A stretch of 64,000 nt of DNA from Litorilituus lipolyticus (GCF_006439335.1 NZ_SAWY01000040.1:1-64000); one strand, 5' to 3'. Shown: positions 10,320-19,817, counted from the first letter of the stretch. Program-made: numbers and translations. The notes: generated by a model from the sequence alone, not told the origin.

Positions 10320-11987
10320 ATGTCTAATTCAAATTCAAGTGCGGAGCAACAGATTGATGTTGCTCTTGTTGATCCTAAACAAGTGGAAAACACTAGCTCA
10401 TGTGAGCCTAGTGGCGCCATTCATAAGCGTGCTCAGGTAATAAATGATGTTAGCGTTGAAGATATTAACGACATGATGGATGTTTACCATTACAGTGACG
10501 AAACACGACAAATCATTAAAGATGAGAATTTACTTCCTACAGGTTTATTAAGCCGTTTACATGCTTCTTATCCACAGCATTCTGGCTTGTTAGATAAAGA
10601 ATCGCATATGTTCAACGAAAAAGATCAGTATACTGGGCTTTCAGGTTTTCGTCGTGTAGTAGAAATACTCGAAGCGAATAATATTGATATTGGTGATATA
10701 GAAGAGCGAGAACTTTTTGTTGAAGTTTATCGGTTTTTAGCAACGAAACACAGTTTAAATAGCATTGATTGGACTAACTTCTATGAAGATTCAGTTTTTC
10801 AGTTAGTCATGCCTCAGCCTAATATGATTAATAAAGATACTGTAAATGAATATTTAGGTGCCAGTGTCGAAGAGAAAAAGAAAATTGTTGCTGATTATCA
10901 AGAAAAAACAAGCCCACATGATGGTAACCAACAACTTAATAAACCTTGGTTTGAGAACGAGCAAGGGGAAATAGAATTTCTCGATGGCAGTCAGCATAAA
11001 TATCCGCAGTGCCAGCTTATTTTTGATAAAACCACGCAAAATTGTTTTTCTTTTTGTACTTATTGTTTCCGTCATGCGCAAGTTCGTGGTGACGAAGATA
11101 TGTTTATTCAAAAAGAAATCGATCAAATTCATCGTTACTTAAAAGTGCATAAAGAAGTTACTGATATGCTGATTACGGGTGGTGACGGTGGCTATATGCC
11201 AGCGAGTCGCTTTGATCAATATGTTACGCCATTAATGGAAGATCGAGAATTACTGCATATTAAGACTGTGCGATTAGCCACCCGCTCATTAACTTTTCAA
11301 CCGGAAATGATCTTAAGTCACAAATACGACAAGATGCTCGCCGTGTTTGATAAACTGCATGAAAATGGAATACAGTTGGCGTGGATGGCTCATTTTTCTA
11401 CACCACGAGAGCTTCTAAACCCAACAACTATCGCGGCCATTCGTCGTCTACAGCGCCACGGTGTTGTTATTCGCAGTCAAAGCCCAATGATGAACCATAT
11501 TAGCCTGTTTGAGCATAAAGATGGCACTATCGATATCGATCGCAGTGCGCAAAACTGGATTGATTTATCCAATATATTAGCGACTATGCTTATTAGTTTT
11601 CATTCTATGTATTGTGCGCGTCCTACAGGTGAGCATCATTACTTCACTGCACCATTAAGTGATGTCAGTAAAATCTTTGATAAAATATATCGAGAGCTTC
11701 CTTCTATTAACCGTCCATCTCGTCATCTATCTATGACAACTTCGGCAGGTAAAATTTCGATAATGGGTGAATGTGAGGTAGGAGGCGAAAGAGCTTTTGC
11801 CCTAATGTTCACTGAAGGTCGAAATATGAAATGGCTTGATAAAGTATTCTTAGCAAAATATGACGAAACAACGAATGATGTTAAGTTACTTAAGCCATTT
11901 GATACTGATAAATTCTTCTTTGAAGATGAATTAGAAACCATAGAGCATGATTTAGCTGAAGCGTTAAGTAAGCGACTAACGACTTAA
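10320..11987 (+). CDS. KamA-family radical SAM 2,3-aminomutase-like enzyme, long form
   Basis: A radical SAM enzyme related to lysine/glutamate 2,3-aminomutases, which move an alpha-amino group to the beta carbon using SAM, a [4Fe-4S] cluster and PLP. C242, C246 and C249 form the CxxxCxxC cluster motif (CFSFCTYC) and K478 in TSAGKIS is the expected PLP lysine. The protein has 555 residues, longer than the roughly 415 of clostridial lysine 2,3-aminomutase. The extra length is mainly N-terminal (the radical motif is shifted by more than 100 residues) and Ser/Asn-rich at the very start. It is monocistronic, with a strong terminator and a divergent LysR gene. The substrate is not decided by what I can see. 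A beta-lysine or beta-glutamate osmolyte or catabolic role is inference. Confidence 0.82.
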   Translation: MSNSNSSAEQQIDVALVDPKQVENTSSCEPSGAIHKRAQVINDVSVEDINDMMDVYHYSDETRQIIKDENLLPTGLLSRLHASYPQHSGLLDKESHMFNEKDQYTGLSGFRRVVEILEANNIDIGDIEERELFVEVYRFLATKHSLNSIDWTNFYEDSVFQLVMPQPNMINKDTVNEYLGASVEEKKKIVADYQEKTSPHDGNQQLNKPWFENEQGEIEFLDGSQHKYPQCQLIFDKTTQNCFSFCTYCFRHAQVRGDEDMFIQKEIDQIHRYLKVHKEVTDMLITGGDGGYMPASRFDQYVTPLMEDRELLHIKTVRLATRSLTFQPEMILSHKYDKMLAVFDKLHENGIQLAWMAHFSTPRELLNPTTIAAIRRLQRHGVVIRSQSPMMNHISLFEHKDGTIDIDRSAQNWIDLSNILATMLISFHSMYCARPTGEHHYFTAPLSDVSKIFDKIYRELPSINRPSRHLSMTTSAGKISIMGECEVGGERAFALMFTEGRNMKWLDKVFLAKYDETTNDVKLLKPFDTDKFFFEDELETIEHDLAEALSKRLTT

Positions 11988-12010
11988 CAATCATTGAGTT
12001 ACAATTCAAC

Positions 12011-12040
12011 AAAGCCAGTTAATTAACTGGCTTTTTTTTT
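12011..12040 (+). terminator. Terminator of the aminomutase gene
   Basis: The perfect palindrome AAAGCCAGTTAATTAACTGGCTTT is followed by a T run, 24 bases after the stop codon. Confidence 0.9.
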
Positions 12041-12120
12041 GAAAACGCTGTTGAGTTGATGAAATGAACGTTCTGCGGTACTGTATGCAAAAATAATAAT
12101 AAAAATGTGGGAGTGTTGTT

Positions 12121-12393
12121 ATGTTGTCGTGGATATTTACTCTAGCGGGGTTAGCGGTATCGTTTGCTTATATAGATCTTGATTCCTCCTCTTTTATTGG
12201 TGCGTTACTTTGCCCGATAATCTTTACTGCCTTTCTTATATCAGCAGTGATTAAATTTCGAAATTCTTCTCAATCAGAAACTTATGTAGGGAGTAGTATC
12301 TCCTCAAGTTCTTCTAGTTCATCATCAATGGATTCATGGACTGTGTCGGGGGATAGTTTTTCAGGAGGCGATTGTTCTGGTGGTGGCGATTAA
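12121..12393 (+). CDS. Small membrane protein with poly-Ser and Gly-Cys-Gly tail
   Basis: I do not recognise this 90-residue protein. Two hydrophobic helices (about residues 3-20 and 25-44) are followed by a short basic stretch, a run of nine serines and a Gly/Ser/Asp tail, SGGDCSGGGD, holding the second of its two cysteines. GGGAG sits seven bases before the ATG and a terminator follows, so expression is credible. Ser/Gly-rich tails after two helices are seen in several small bacterial membrane proteins of unknown role. The aminomutase terminator upstream and the hairpin downstream make it a single-gene unit. Confidence 0.65.
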   Translation: MLSWIFTLAGLAVSFAYIDLDSSSFIGALLCPIIFTAFLISAVIKFRNSSQSETYVGSSISSSSSSSSSMDSWTVSGDSFSGGDCSGGGD

Positions 12394-12456
12394 CCCTGAA
12401 TATGCCTGTACAAAATCAGGTCAAGCTCTCTATTAAAAACTTATTTGATACCACAC

Positions 12457-12488
12457 AATAAAACAGCTAACAGGCTGTTTTATTTTTT
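12457..12488 (+). terminator. Terminator after the small membrane protein gene
   Basis: The hairpin AATAAAACAGC / GCTGTTTTATT has a six-base loop and continues into a T-rich stretch, 64 bases past the stop codon. Confidence 0.75.
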
Positions 12489-12540
12489 CTCACTTTTAAC
12501 GTACTTTTATCATTAGAACCACTTTTTAATCCTAGGTGTA

Positions 12541-13143
12541 ATGATGAAGCATCCTGATTTTTACAATCAAATTGAAACTATTACTTTGCAAGACGAACTC
12601 GCGAGCTTTTTAGGCGCTTTCGAGCAAGGAATTATTGAATTTAGTTATTTAGATACAGTAAAAGCTGCGGGTCACTCATGTCCAACGGTACTTGGGGCTT
12701 ACTTAATGACCTTACAAGGCTTAAAAGCTCTGTATAAAGATAAACTGCCAAAACGCGGCGATATTTTGGTTGAGTTTGCCCAAAATGCCAACGAAGGAGT
12801 AGCAGGCGTAATAGCTAACGTAATAACTAATATAACAGGTGCAACGGTAAACCTTGGTTTTAAAGGTTTAGCGGGACGTTATGATAGACGTCATTTAATG
12901 CATTTTGACTGTGACATTTTAGGTGAGGTCAAATTTACTCGTCGAGATACTGGCGATGCGGTAGAAGTTTTTTACGATGCAAGCTCCATATCGGCTGATA
13001 AAAATATGCCTGAACTCATGCAAGCGTGTTTACAAGGGAATGCGAGCACTGAGCAACAAGCAAGTTTCGCAAAATTATGGCAAGCACGAGTAGAAGCGAT
13101 TGCTAAAAATATCGATAACGTGATTAGCTTTCAGCGTTGTTAA
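12541..13143 (+). CDS. FmdE-family protein
   Basis: A 200-residue protein resembling the FmdE family, named from the molybdenum formylmethanofuran dehydrogenase operon of methanogens but widespread in bacteria without that enzyme. The family-type motif AAGHSCPTVLGAYLM near residue 40 presents His and Cys as likely metal ligands; further His residues (RRHLMHFDCD) lie in the second half. There is no Zn-ribbon extension at the C-terminus. AGGTGTA precedes the ATG. It ends one base from the stop of the convergent HAD gene, so no terminator fits between them. The biochemical role is unknown; a metal-binding or redox-cofactor role is a family-level guess. Confidence 0.75.
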   Translation: MMKHPDFYNQIETITLQDELASFLGAFEQGIIEFSYLDTVKAAGHSCPTVLGAYLMTLQGLKALYKDKLPKRGDILVEFAQNANEGVAGVIANVITNITGATVNLGFKGLAGRYDRRHLMHFDCDILGEVKFTRRDTGDAVEVFYDASSISADKNMPELMQACLQGNASTEQQASFAKLWQARVEAIAKNIDNVISFQRC

Positions 13144-13144
13144 G

Positions 13145-13786
13145 TTATAGTTTAGCTCTTTTTAAGCAAGCGTAGAGCGCAGGTAGGTTATTAATCGCGA
13201 TATCTGCTTGTTTACTGTAACTAAGTTGACGTTCAAAGGTTAATAAACAAGAAATCATTTGCGCGTTTTTAGCTGCTTGAATATCATAAAGAAAGTCACC
13301 AACATACATTATATTCTGAGTAGGAGTTTTCCATTTGTGCGCTAAATATAATAGAGCTTCTGGTGATGGCTTTGCACTAAATTGCTCACGGGTTATAAGA
13401 TCTGCAATGGCTATATCGTTGTTCTTTATTTTTAACCTAGCAGCTTGTTGGCAGTTTCTGGTGACAATTGCACAACGTAAACCTAGCTTTTTTATCAAAT
13501 CTATAAGCTGATGGCAGCCATCTAGTGCAGTAGAGTTGCTAGCATCAGCCATTTCAAAATCAACTAATATTTGCGTTGCCTGTTGGCGCTCTTTTCCTGA
13601 CATTTTACTGATAAAATCGAGTACGTCTTCACCATCTGGGCAGCCAAGTGTTGCTCGAATCTTGGGGAAATTTAATGAGGAAGACACTAGAGTATTGTCT
13701 AAATCAAAAATAATTCCCTTTAACTGCTTTAACGACTGCAATTTTGCATCGCTTGCAAGTGTTATTGAAAGGGCACCTTTTTCCAT
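13145..13786 (-). CDS. HAD-superfamily phosphatase
   Basis: A haloacid-dehalogenase hydrolase of 213 residues, probably a small-molecule phosphatase of the phosphoglycolate-phosphatase type. All four HAD motifs are visible: FDLDNT (aspartyl nucleophile), AIVTRN, the lysine in AKPSPEALLYL, and VGDFLYDIQAAKNA. A helical cap lies between motifs I and II. AGGAAATTTCT precedes the ATG. It is convergent with the FmdE-like gene and abuts it. The substrate cannot be assigned from sequence. Confidence 0.88.
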   Translation of the reverse strand: MEKGALSITLASDAKLQSLKQLKGIIFDLDNTLVSSSLNFPKIRATLGCPDGEDVLDFISKMSGKERQQATQILVDFEMADASNSTALDGCHQLIDLIKKLGLRCAIVTRNCQQAARLKIKNNDIAIADLITREQFSAKPSPEALLYLAHKWKTPTQNIMYVGDFLYDIQAAKNAQMISCLLTFERQLSYSKQADIAINNLPALYACLKRAKL

Positions 13787-13978
13787 AGAAATTTCCTGCG
13801 TTTTTCTAGCAAGCTTAAAAAAGTTTCTGTTGCATTATGGTTGATGCAAGTGCTGGTTAAAAGAAAAATCAATGCTAATATGAAATAAAACAATGACCTA
13901 TTAGGTCTATATCCTATCAATAAAAACAATGGCTATAAAGCTTGTGCTACTTACCATTTATCTTAGGAACTCGTACTT

Positions 13979-15904
13979 ATGAGTATATTAACCCCTGCGA
14001 TTGCTCTTTCTAATAAATTAAAGTTTAAATTCAAATTTTTATTACTAGGCATCATTTTCTATATTCCTTTAATGGGTATGTGCTTATGGGTAATCAATGG
14101 TTTAGTAACCAATATAAATGCTTATCAGTTGGAGTTAACTGGTTATGATTATTTAAAGCGATTAAACCAAATAGAACATCAACTCTCTCAAGGTCAAACG
14201 GCGTCAATTGAACAGCTCACGAGTGAATTAGGTGAGGATCCCCTGTTCAATAATGCGATGAATTCGTTAAATGAATTGCAGCAATGGCAAGCAATGAAGG
14301 AAGAAAGCGGAGAGTTTGATTTTTATTTACACACTATAGCCTTAAAAGAAAATATTTCTGCCGCGACGGGGCTAGCTAGAGAAAATGATGCGATTAGCTT
14401 TTATTTGAATCAAATTATTAGCTTACGTTTGCCATCTTTACTTGAATACTTAACAAAGCTTTCTTCAACAAGTGACCGTGTTATTCGAGATGGATTTGAT
14501 GCACAAAGTTATACGTTAATTGTCGCGCTTGATAAGCGGGTCGATGAGATACAGAATCAGCTTAATAAAAGTGTTAACTTGCTTAAACTTCATGGTGAAG
14601 ACAGCCAAGCAATTTTACAGTTTTCATCAAACTATGAATTATTGACACAAAATCTTGATGAGTTTCAGCGTACTTTAAGAAGTCAGGTAATTGAGCCTGA
14701 TGAAATATCGTTATCACAGCCGCAAGCTATGCAACAATCATCAGAGATTTTAATCAACGGCCGTGCATTGCTTAATAGCAGCGAACAGATGTTATTTGAG
14801 GCATTAACCCATTTAAAAGCAAGCAGTGACACTGTGCTTTATTTGATATCGGCAATATTGCTTTTAGTCACTTTATTAAGTATTTACTTTTTAGTTGCTA
14901 TGTATCAGTCACTAAGTGATAACGTGTATGCAATTACATTAGCTGCTGAGCAATTAGGAAACGGTAACTTTGACCAAACCTTAGTTGCTTCAAGTCAAGA
15001 TGAATTTGGTAAAATTAGCGACAGCTTTTCTCAGATGCAACACAAAATTGCCTCACTGCTTGCACTGTTAAATACAGATGCGAAGGTCTTGACTGAGGCA
15101 GCCAATGATATTCAATTACTGACCACTAACATGGAAAATAGTATTAGTGAGCAGCAACAAAACACCCATTCTGTTGCGACGGCAATTAGTCAAATGAGTA
15201 ATTCAATTGCTGTTGTCCATCATAATACTGAACAAGCTAAAGGCATCACTGAGCAGGCAAGTGAAAACGTGCAACAAGGACAGTCAGTGATCAAAGATAC
15301 TGAAATGGCGATTGATGCCATTGCCTTAGAAGTAAATAACTCCGCTACGGTTATTAACGAACTTGCTGAAAATAGTACCAATATTACCCAGTTTGTTAGT
15401 GTGATCAGAGAAATAGCTGAGCAAACAAATTTACTCGCGTTAAATGCGGCTATTGAAGCGGCAAGGGCAGGTGAGCAAGGTCGAGGTTTTGCTGTTGTTG
15501 CTGATGAGGTGCGAACTTTAGCAGGTAGAACGCAAGATGCCACAACTGAAATTCAACTTATCATTGAAAAACTTCAACTGGGCGCTAACAAGTCGGTAGA
15601 AGTAATGAATGCGGGAGTTGAAAAAGCTAATGCGGGTGTTGAACAAGCACAGTTAGTTGCGACAACATTTTCTGATGTAACGGTAAATGTGACGGATATT
15701 GTTAACGCCTCGGGCGAAATCTCTTCCGCAGTAAACGAACAAAATCAAATGGTTGAATCAATTAATATCAATACTGAAAATATTGCAACCGGTGCTGATG
15801 AGGTGGCCAATGCCGCTAGAACCACCGCAGATGCTGGTGTGAAATTATCAACGATTGTAGAACAACTCTCCAGACAGTTAGCTCAGTTTAAATTGGCCAA
15901 ATAA
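13979..15904 (+). CDS. Methyl-accepting chemotaxis protein, helical periplasmic domain
   Basis: A chemoreceptor of 641 residues. TM1 (about 20-42) and TM2 (about 288-310) bracket a periplasmic segment of about 245 residues that is helical and Leu/Gln-rich, without Cache-like features, more like a long helical-bundle sensor. A HAMP domain follows (to about 365), then the signalling domain with [20 protein letters not shown]. No C-terminal pentapeptide. It has its own terminator. A short palindrome, GACCTATTAGGTC, lies 72 bases upstream of the start and may be a regulator site. The ligand is unknown. Confidence 0.9.
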   Translation: MSILTPAIALSNKLKFKFKFLLLGIIFYIPLMGMCLWVINGLVTNINAYQLELTGYDYLKRLNQIEHQLSQGQTASIEQLTSELGEDPLFNNAMNSLNELQQWQAMKEESGEFDFYLHTIALKENISAATGLARENDAISFYLNQIISLRLPSLLEYLTKLSSTSDRVIRDGFDAQSYTLIVALDKRVDEIQNQLNKSVNLLKLHGEDSQAILQFSSNYELLTQNLDEFQRTLRSQVIEPDEISLSQPQAMQQSSEILINGRALLNSSEQMLFEALTHLKASSDTVLYLISAILLLVTLLSIYFLVAMYQSLSDNVYAITLAAEQLGNGNFDQTLVASSQDEFGKISDSFSQMQHKIASLLALLNTDAKVLTEAANDIQLLTTNMENSISEQQQNTHSVATAISQMSNSIAVVHHNTEQAKGITEQASENVQQGQSVIKDTEMAIDAIALEVNNSATVINELAENSTNITQFVSVIREIAEQTNLLALNAAIEAARAGEQGRGFAVVADEVRTLAGRTQDATTEIQLIIEKLQLGANKSVEVMNAGVEKANAGVEQAQLVATTFSDVTVNVTDIVNASGEISSAVNEQNQMVESININTENIATGADEVANAARTTADAGVKLSTIVEQLSRQLAQFKLAK

Positions 15905-15941
15905 AGATTGCATTTGTTGAACATCTCGATGTTTTATTGAC

Positions 15942-15969
15942 AAAAAGCCAGTTAATGACTGGCTTTTTT
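15942..15969 (+). terminator. Terminator of the second chemoreceptor gene
   Basis: The stem AAAAGCCAGT / ACTGGCTTTTTT has a four-base loop (TAAT... region) and a T run, about 38 bases after the stop. Confidence 0.88.
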
Positions 15970-16041
15970 AATCAGGTTATTTAGTTGAGGCTATTTAGTT
16001 GAGCTAAGTCCGTTGAATTAATCCTGCTAAGAAAAATGAGA

Positions 16042-16533
16042 TTATTCACAAATTCTATTCATCAGGCTTAATACGGCAGGACTGTCTTCAACTAATAGCA
16101 TGCCTTGTTCAAATTGGTATTGACTGGCAGACTTCGCTTGACCAGTAATAAGCACAAAAACGTCGTTACCATTCGTGTTTTTAAAATAGCCCGCACGATA
16201 ATCAGCCATAGCAGTGCCAGCTGAGCGGTATGACAATTGATAATTTGAGTTGGCGCTAAAGTTAGCAACTTTTATACAAGCATTAGCAGTACTAAATGTT
16301 TTTGAAAAGCCACCAGCGTACACAGTTAATTGGTTATCTTTTAAGATAATACTGTTTTTGTATGAGCTATAGGCGATAAAACAAATAATGATTATTGCAG
16401 CAAAGATACTTGCATAACCAAATGGCTTTTCACGTATTTTTTTTACAAAAAATAAAATAACCAAAAGTGGAACTATAGCAAGCAAAAACCATAGTTCGCT
16501 GATTGGTAGATAGATATTTATACTAGTTTCCAT
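16042..16533 (-). CDS. Uncharacterised membrane protein with PH-like C-terminal domain
   Basis: A 163-residue protein that I do not recognise by name. Two membrane helices (about residues 10-29 and 38-57) precede a beta-rich extracytoplasmic or cytoplasmic domain. The order (two helices, then a domain starting ILKDNQLTVYAGGFSKTF) resembles bacterial PH-domain membrane proteins, which is a guess from pattern only. It lies 40 bases downstream of the MBL-fold hydrolase gene on the same strand, so the two may be cotranscribed. Confidence 0.6.
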   Translation of the reverse strand: METSINIYLPISELWFLLAIVPLLVILFFVKKIREKPFGYASIFAAIIIICFIAYSSYKNSIILKDNQLTVYAGGFSKTFSTANACIKVANFSANSNYQLSYRSAGTAMADYRAGYFKNTNGNDVFVLITGQAKSASQYQFEQGMLLVEDSPAVLSLMNRICE

Positions 16534-16573
16534 AAAATCCTTTTAACGATAACGTTTTCTTTTACATGTTTAT

Positions 16574-17533
16574 TTAGTGACTATGTGCTCCCTCATTATG
16601 AGAGTGACGGTGAGATTGTTTGTTAGAATGTCTAGTAGATAAACCTTTAACCATTTGACGCGTCATACGCTCTGTGGTGATAAAGCCCCAATTCCATTTG
16701 TCATGGTATTTTTTTAACGGGTTGAGGGATACGATTTCTTCTTCATTCTTACCACTTACTATCAGCTTTTTGATGATGCTTTTTGAATCTTCTAGCATGT
16801 TAATCGAGGCTTGTAAGTCAGCCTTACTGGCTAGAGGGCCATGACCTGGAATGATTTTGGTTTTGTCATCAGCGAATGACAGAATTTTTTGTTGGGCTGC
16901 AATAAAGCCCTCAACGCTACCGCCACTGTTTAAATCAATATAGGGAAACATACCGTTGAATAAAGTATCACCCGTGTGAATTACATTAGATGAAGTAAAG
17001 TGTATTACGGCATCACCGTCTGTATGTGCGTGTGCTACATGGAAAATATGAGCCTCTTCATTGTTTAGATGAAAACTCATTTCATCAGAAAATGTAATTA
17101 CGGGCAGGGCAGCTTTGGGAGCTGGCACCATACCATCTTTACCTTGGATACCTTTAGTTATTAGATGTTTACGTAAATTTTGGTGAGCAACAATATGAGT
17201 GCCTGATTTTGCCATTGCTTCATTATTACCGGTATGATCACCGTGTACGTGGGTATTAATTAAAAAGTCTACAGGTTGGTCGGTAACCGATTTTATAGCT
17301 GTTTTCATGATATCTAGCATTGGCGGCATTGAATCATCAATTAAAATTACGCCGTCGTCACCAATGGAAAGGCCGATATTACCCCCCGTGAAACCACCAA
17401 CCCCCATAAGCATATGTAAGCCAGGTGCTACTTCTGTAGTTGAGAAATGTAATGGCTTTTTCTCATCTGCAATTGCGTTAAATGACATTGCTGTGAATAT
17501 GCCAGCTATAGCCAGTACTTTACGTGCTTTCAT
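16574..17533 (-). CDS. Exported metallo-beta-lactamase-fold hydrolase with His-rich tail
   Basis: A periplasmic MBL-fold protein of 319 residues. A signal peptide (about residues 1-22, ending NAIADE) precedes the fold. Zinc-ligand motifs are HVHGDHTGN, the His/Asp in HAHTDGD, HTGDTLF and the final GHGPL. The tail from about residue 300 is very His-rich (RHSHNEGAHSH) and could load or buffer metal ions. I choose the ATG at 17533, with AAAGGA six bases in front; the frame extends 11 codons further but the signal peptide fits the shorter form. It lies directly downstream of a LysR gene. The enzymatic substrate is unknown; family members include lactonases, B3-type beta-lactamases and sulfur-metabolism enzymes. 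Confidence 0.85.
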   Translation of the reverse strand: MKARKVLAIAGIFTAMSFNAIADEKKPLHFSTTEVAPGLHMLMGVGGFTGGNIGLSIGDDGVILIDDSMPPMLDIMKTAIKSVTDQPVDFLINTHVHGDHTGNNEAMAKSGTHIVAHQNLRKHLITKGIQGKDGMVPAPKAALPVITFSDEMSFHLNNEEAHIFHVAHAHTDGDAVIHFTSSNVIHTGDTLFNGMFPYIDLNSGGSVEGFIAAQQKILSFADDKTKIIPGHGPLASKADLQASINMLEDSKSIIKKLIVSGKNEEEIVSLNPLKKYHDKWNWGFITTERMTRQMVKGLSTRHSNKQSHRHSHNEGAHSH

Positions 17534-17567
17534 AATTAATCCTTTTACAATGTAATGTTTTACCATT

Positions 17568-18449
17568 TCAATTTTGTTTGGTCAGGGAAGTTGTTAAAAA
17601 GTCATAAAAACTCTTTATACGTATACTATGCTTTAAATCTTTATGATAAACAAACCAAATAGACTCAGACGCTTTGGGTAGTTTTACCTTCATTTTTACT
17701 AGGCCTTCATGAGAATTGGCCTGATTCTCTGCTAAAGGGCCTATGCCCATACCTGAAAAAACCGCCTGGTGAATATCTGGAAAATGGTTGCTTTGAAAGA
17801 CAATGTTTTCTTTGTTTATATGCTCCACTATGAAGCTAACAAATGGAATACGGTGCTTATCTGATGATGGAAGAATCCATTGGTGCTCTTTAAATTGTGC
17901 TATTGAGGCTGGCATACCATATTTTTCAACATAATCTTGTCGAGCATAATATTGTGTATTCAATTGAGTTAACTCTTTGACAATGAGGTCAACTCCATCA
18001 GGGCAGGGGCCAGCTCGAAGTGATATATGTGCAGCACCTGTATCTAATGGAATGATTTCGTCAGTAGAAATTAGTTTTAAACGAATTTTAGGAAAAGCAG
18101 CGCAAAAAGTTTTTAGTGATGGTGTTATGGTGGATGAGAAGGAACTCACGGTCGTTATACGTAGCTCACCACTGATTGTGCCTTCAACATTTTGTAATCG
18201 ATTTTCTAAGCTGGCAAAGTTAGTGATTATTTCAGGCATTTCATCTAATAATAATATTCCAGCATCCGTGAGTTTGTAGCCACGTTGATGTCGAATAAAT
18301 AATGTAACTTCTAAATTTTGTTCTAATTGATTAATACGTCTTAATACCGTTGCGTGATTAACGCCAAGAGAGACTGCCGCTTTACTCAAGCTACCATCAA
18401 TGGCAACTTGATAAGCTATTTTATAATCATCCCAAGATACACTATTCAT
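17568..18449 (-). CDS. LysR-family transcriptional regulator
   Basis: A regulator of 293 residues. The DNA-binding domain spans about residues 5-62 with recognition helix NHATVLRRINQLE, followed by an effector domain. The start at 18449 has AAGGT nearby and fits the usual LysR N-terminus (SWDDYKIAYQVA); upstream codons run into the operator palindrome. It is divergent from cytochrome b561 and YceI and lies 34 bases upstream of the MBL hydrolase gene, so both are plausible targets. It belongs to the same subgroup as the LysR at 25.1 kb (compare QHSTVSRRIKALE), and the two genes share an operator motif. Confidence 0.9.
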   Translation of the reverse strand: MNSVSWDDYKIAYQVAIDGSLSKAAVSLGVNHATVLRRINQLEQNLEVTLFIRHQRGYKLTDAGILLLDEMPEIITNFASLENRLQNVEGTISGELRITTVSSFSSTITPSLKTFCAAFPKIRLKLISTDEIIPLDTGAAHISLRAGPCPDGVDLIVKELTQLNTQYYARQDYVEKYGMPASIAQFKEHQWILPSSDKHRIPFVSFIVEHINKENIVFQSNHFPDIHQAVFSGMGIGPLAENQANSHEGLVKMKVKLPKASESIWFVYHKDLKHSIRIKSFYDFLTTSLTKQN

Positions 18450-18470
18450 TTTATCTACCTTGTAAATTAG

Positions 18471-18488
18471 TTGTGCAAATATGCACAA
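18471..18488. promoter_or_regulatory. Likely LysR operator, TTGTGCA-N4-TGCACAA
   Basis: A perfect 7-base inverted repeat around AATA, 22 bases upstream of the LysR start and 79 bases upstream of the divergent cytochrome b561 start. LysR proteins bind such dyads and usually control their own gene and a divergent one. The same core, TGTGCA-N4-TGCACA, occurs before the related LysR gene at 25.1 kb. Confidence 0.65.
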
Positions 18489-18566
18489 TAGTTTCTCATT
18501 TGTTGGTGTTTTTTGATAGGGAAATGTTCGGTATTATGGCCTCAGTTTTTTAAAGGCAGATAATTC

Positions 18567-19118
18567 ATGATAAAAAATACAGAACAATCATATGGCTTGA
18601 TCGCAATAATATTACATTGGGTAATGGCTATTGTAATTTTTGGCTTATTTGGTTTGGGCTTATACATGGTTGAGTTGAGTTACTATGATGCTTGGTATAA
18701 AGGCTCTTTAGATCTTCATAAAAGTATTGGTTCGTTACTCGCCATTTTGTTATTAATAAGAGTTTTTTGGCGCACTGTTAATCTACAGCCAGAGCACGCC
18801 GATTCAAGCGCAGCGTCTATTGAAGTTAAGGCTGCCTATTTCGGGCATTTAGCTTTATACATTTTAATGTTTTTATTAATGCTTAGCGGTTACTTAATTT
18901 CTACCGCTGATGGTAGAGCTATTGAAGTATTCAATGTTTTTTCATTACCGGCTTTGCCTTTTAGCATTGATAACCAAGAGGATATCTTTGGTGAAATACA
19001 CTTTTATTTAGCTTGGACACTTATCGTTTTAGCAACAGGGCATGGCTTTGCTGCATTGAAACATCACTTTATAAACAAGAACAACACCTTAAAACGAATG
19101 TTATTCGTATCAAAATAA
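18567..19118 (+). CDS. Cytochrome b561 family membrane protein
   Basis: A di-heme membrane cytochrome of 183 residues with four predicted helices. The axial-ligand histidines are in LHWVMA (helix 1), DLHKSIGSLLA (helix 2) and FYLAWTLIVLATGHGFAALKHH (helix 4), as in CybB-type proteins. It would pass electrons between quinol and a periplasmic partner. AAGG precedes the ATG. The YceI-family gene follows after 51 bases on the same strand; this pairing is common in proteobacteria. It is divergent from a LysR gene with the operator palindrome between them, so the pair is probably LysR-controlled. Confidence 0.9.
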   Translation: MIKNTEQSYGLIAIILHWVMAIVIFGLFGLGLYMVELSYYDAWYKGSLDLHKSIGSLLAILLLIRVFWRTVNLQPEHADSSAASIEVKAAYFGHLALYILMFLLMLSGYLISTADGRAIEVFNVFSLPALPFSIDNQEDIFGEIHFYLAWTLIVLATGHGFAALKHHFINKNNTLKRMLFVSK

Positions 19119-19169
19119 CGTCGTTTTGCTAACCCAAATGACACCTAAAACTTAACTTAAGGAAATATA

Positions 19170-19754
19170 ATGAATAAACAAATGATAATAAGCGGTTTAC
19201 TTGCTTTTTCAGTTTTTATCGGAATAAATAACACTGCGTATGCAGCGCAATATAAAGTGGATGTGCAAGGTGCTCATGCTTTTGTACAATTTAAAATTAA
19301 GCATTTAGGTTATAGCTGGTTACTTGGTCGCTTTAATACCTTTGATGGAAACTTTAATTATGATGCTGCAAAACCAAATGAATCTCAAATCGCCATTGAT
19401 ATTGACGTTACAAGTATTGATTCTAACCACGCAGAGCGTGATAAGCATTTAAAAGGGAAAGACTTCCTTGATGTGAATAAATTTCCTAACGCAAAGTTTG
19501 TTAGTAAAAATATTACTTTCACCGATGAAAAAAATGCTGTGGTAACGGGTGAATTTACTTTGAAAGGAGTGACTAAAAGTATCAGTTTTAATGTTGAAAA
19601 AATTGGTGAAGGTAATGATCCATGGGGTGGCTACCGAGTTGGGTTTTCAGGCACTACAAGCTTGAAGCTATCTGACTATGGTATTACGTATAATTTAGGT
19701 CCAGCATCTACACATGTTGATATGGCTTTACATATTGAAGGGATTAGACAGTAA
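19170..19754 (+). CDS. YceI-family periplasmic lipid-binding protein
   Basis: A secreted lipocalin-like beta-barrel of 194 residues. The signal peptide ends near residue 25 (NTAYAA). The mature part has the family segments HAFVQFKIKHLGYSWLLGRFNTFDG, FPNAKFVSKNI and TLKGVTK. The family binds polyisoprenoid or other amphiphilic molecules; which one is not visible here. AAGGA lies before the ATG. It is cotranscribed with cytochrome b561 and closed by a strong terminator, suggesting a shared redox or isoprenoid-related function under LysR control. Confidence 0.92.
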   Translation: MNKQMIISGLLAFSVFIGINNTAYAAQYKVDVQGAHAFVQFKIKHLGYSWLLGRFNTFDGNFNYDAAKPNESQIAIDIDVTSIDSNHAERDKHLKGKDFLDVNKFPNAKFVSKNITFTDEKNAVVTGEFTLKGVTKSISFNVEKIGEGNDPWGGYRVGFSGTTSLKLSDYGITYNLGPASTHVDMALHIEGIRQ

Positions 19755-19817
19755 ATCCTTAACTATTTGTTAAAGCACAGTAAATTAAACAGGAACTCTC
19801 ATTTAAAGTATCTCTAT

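Noticed and set aside
13895..13907. GACCTATTAGGTC palindrome before the second chemoreceptor
   Set aside because: A single short dyad in AT-rich DNA without a neighbouring regulator gene; mentioned with the gene but not called as a site.
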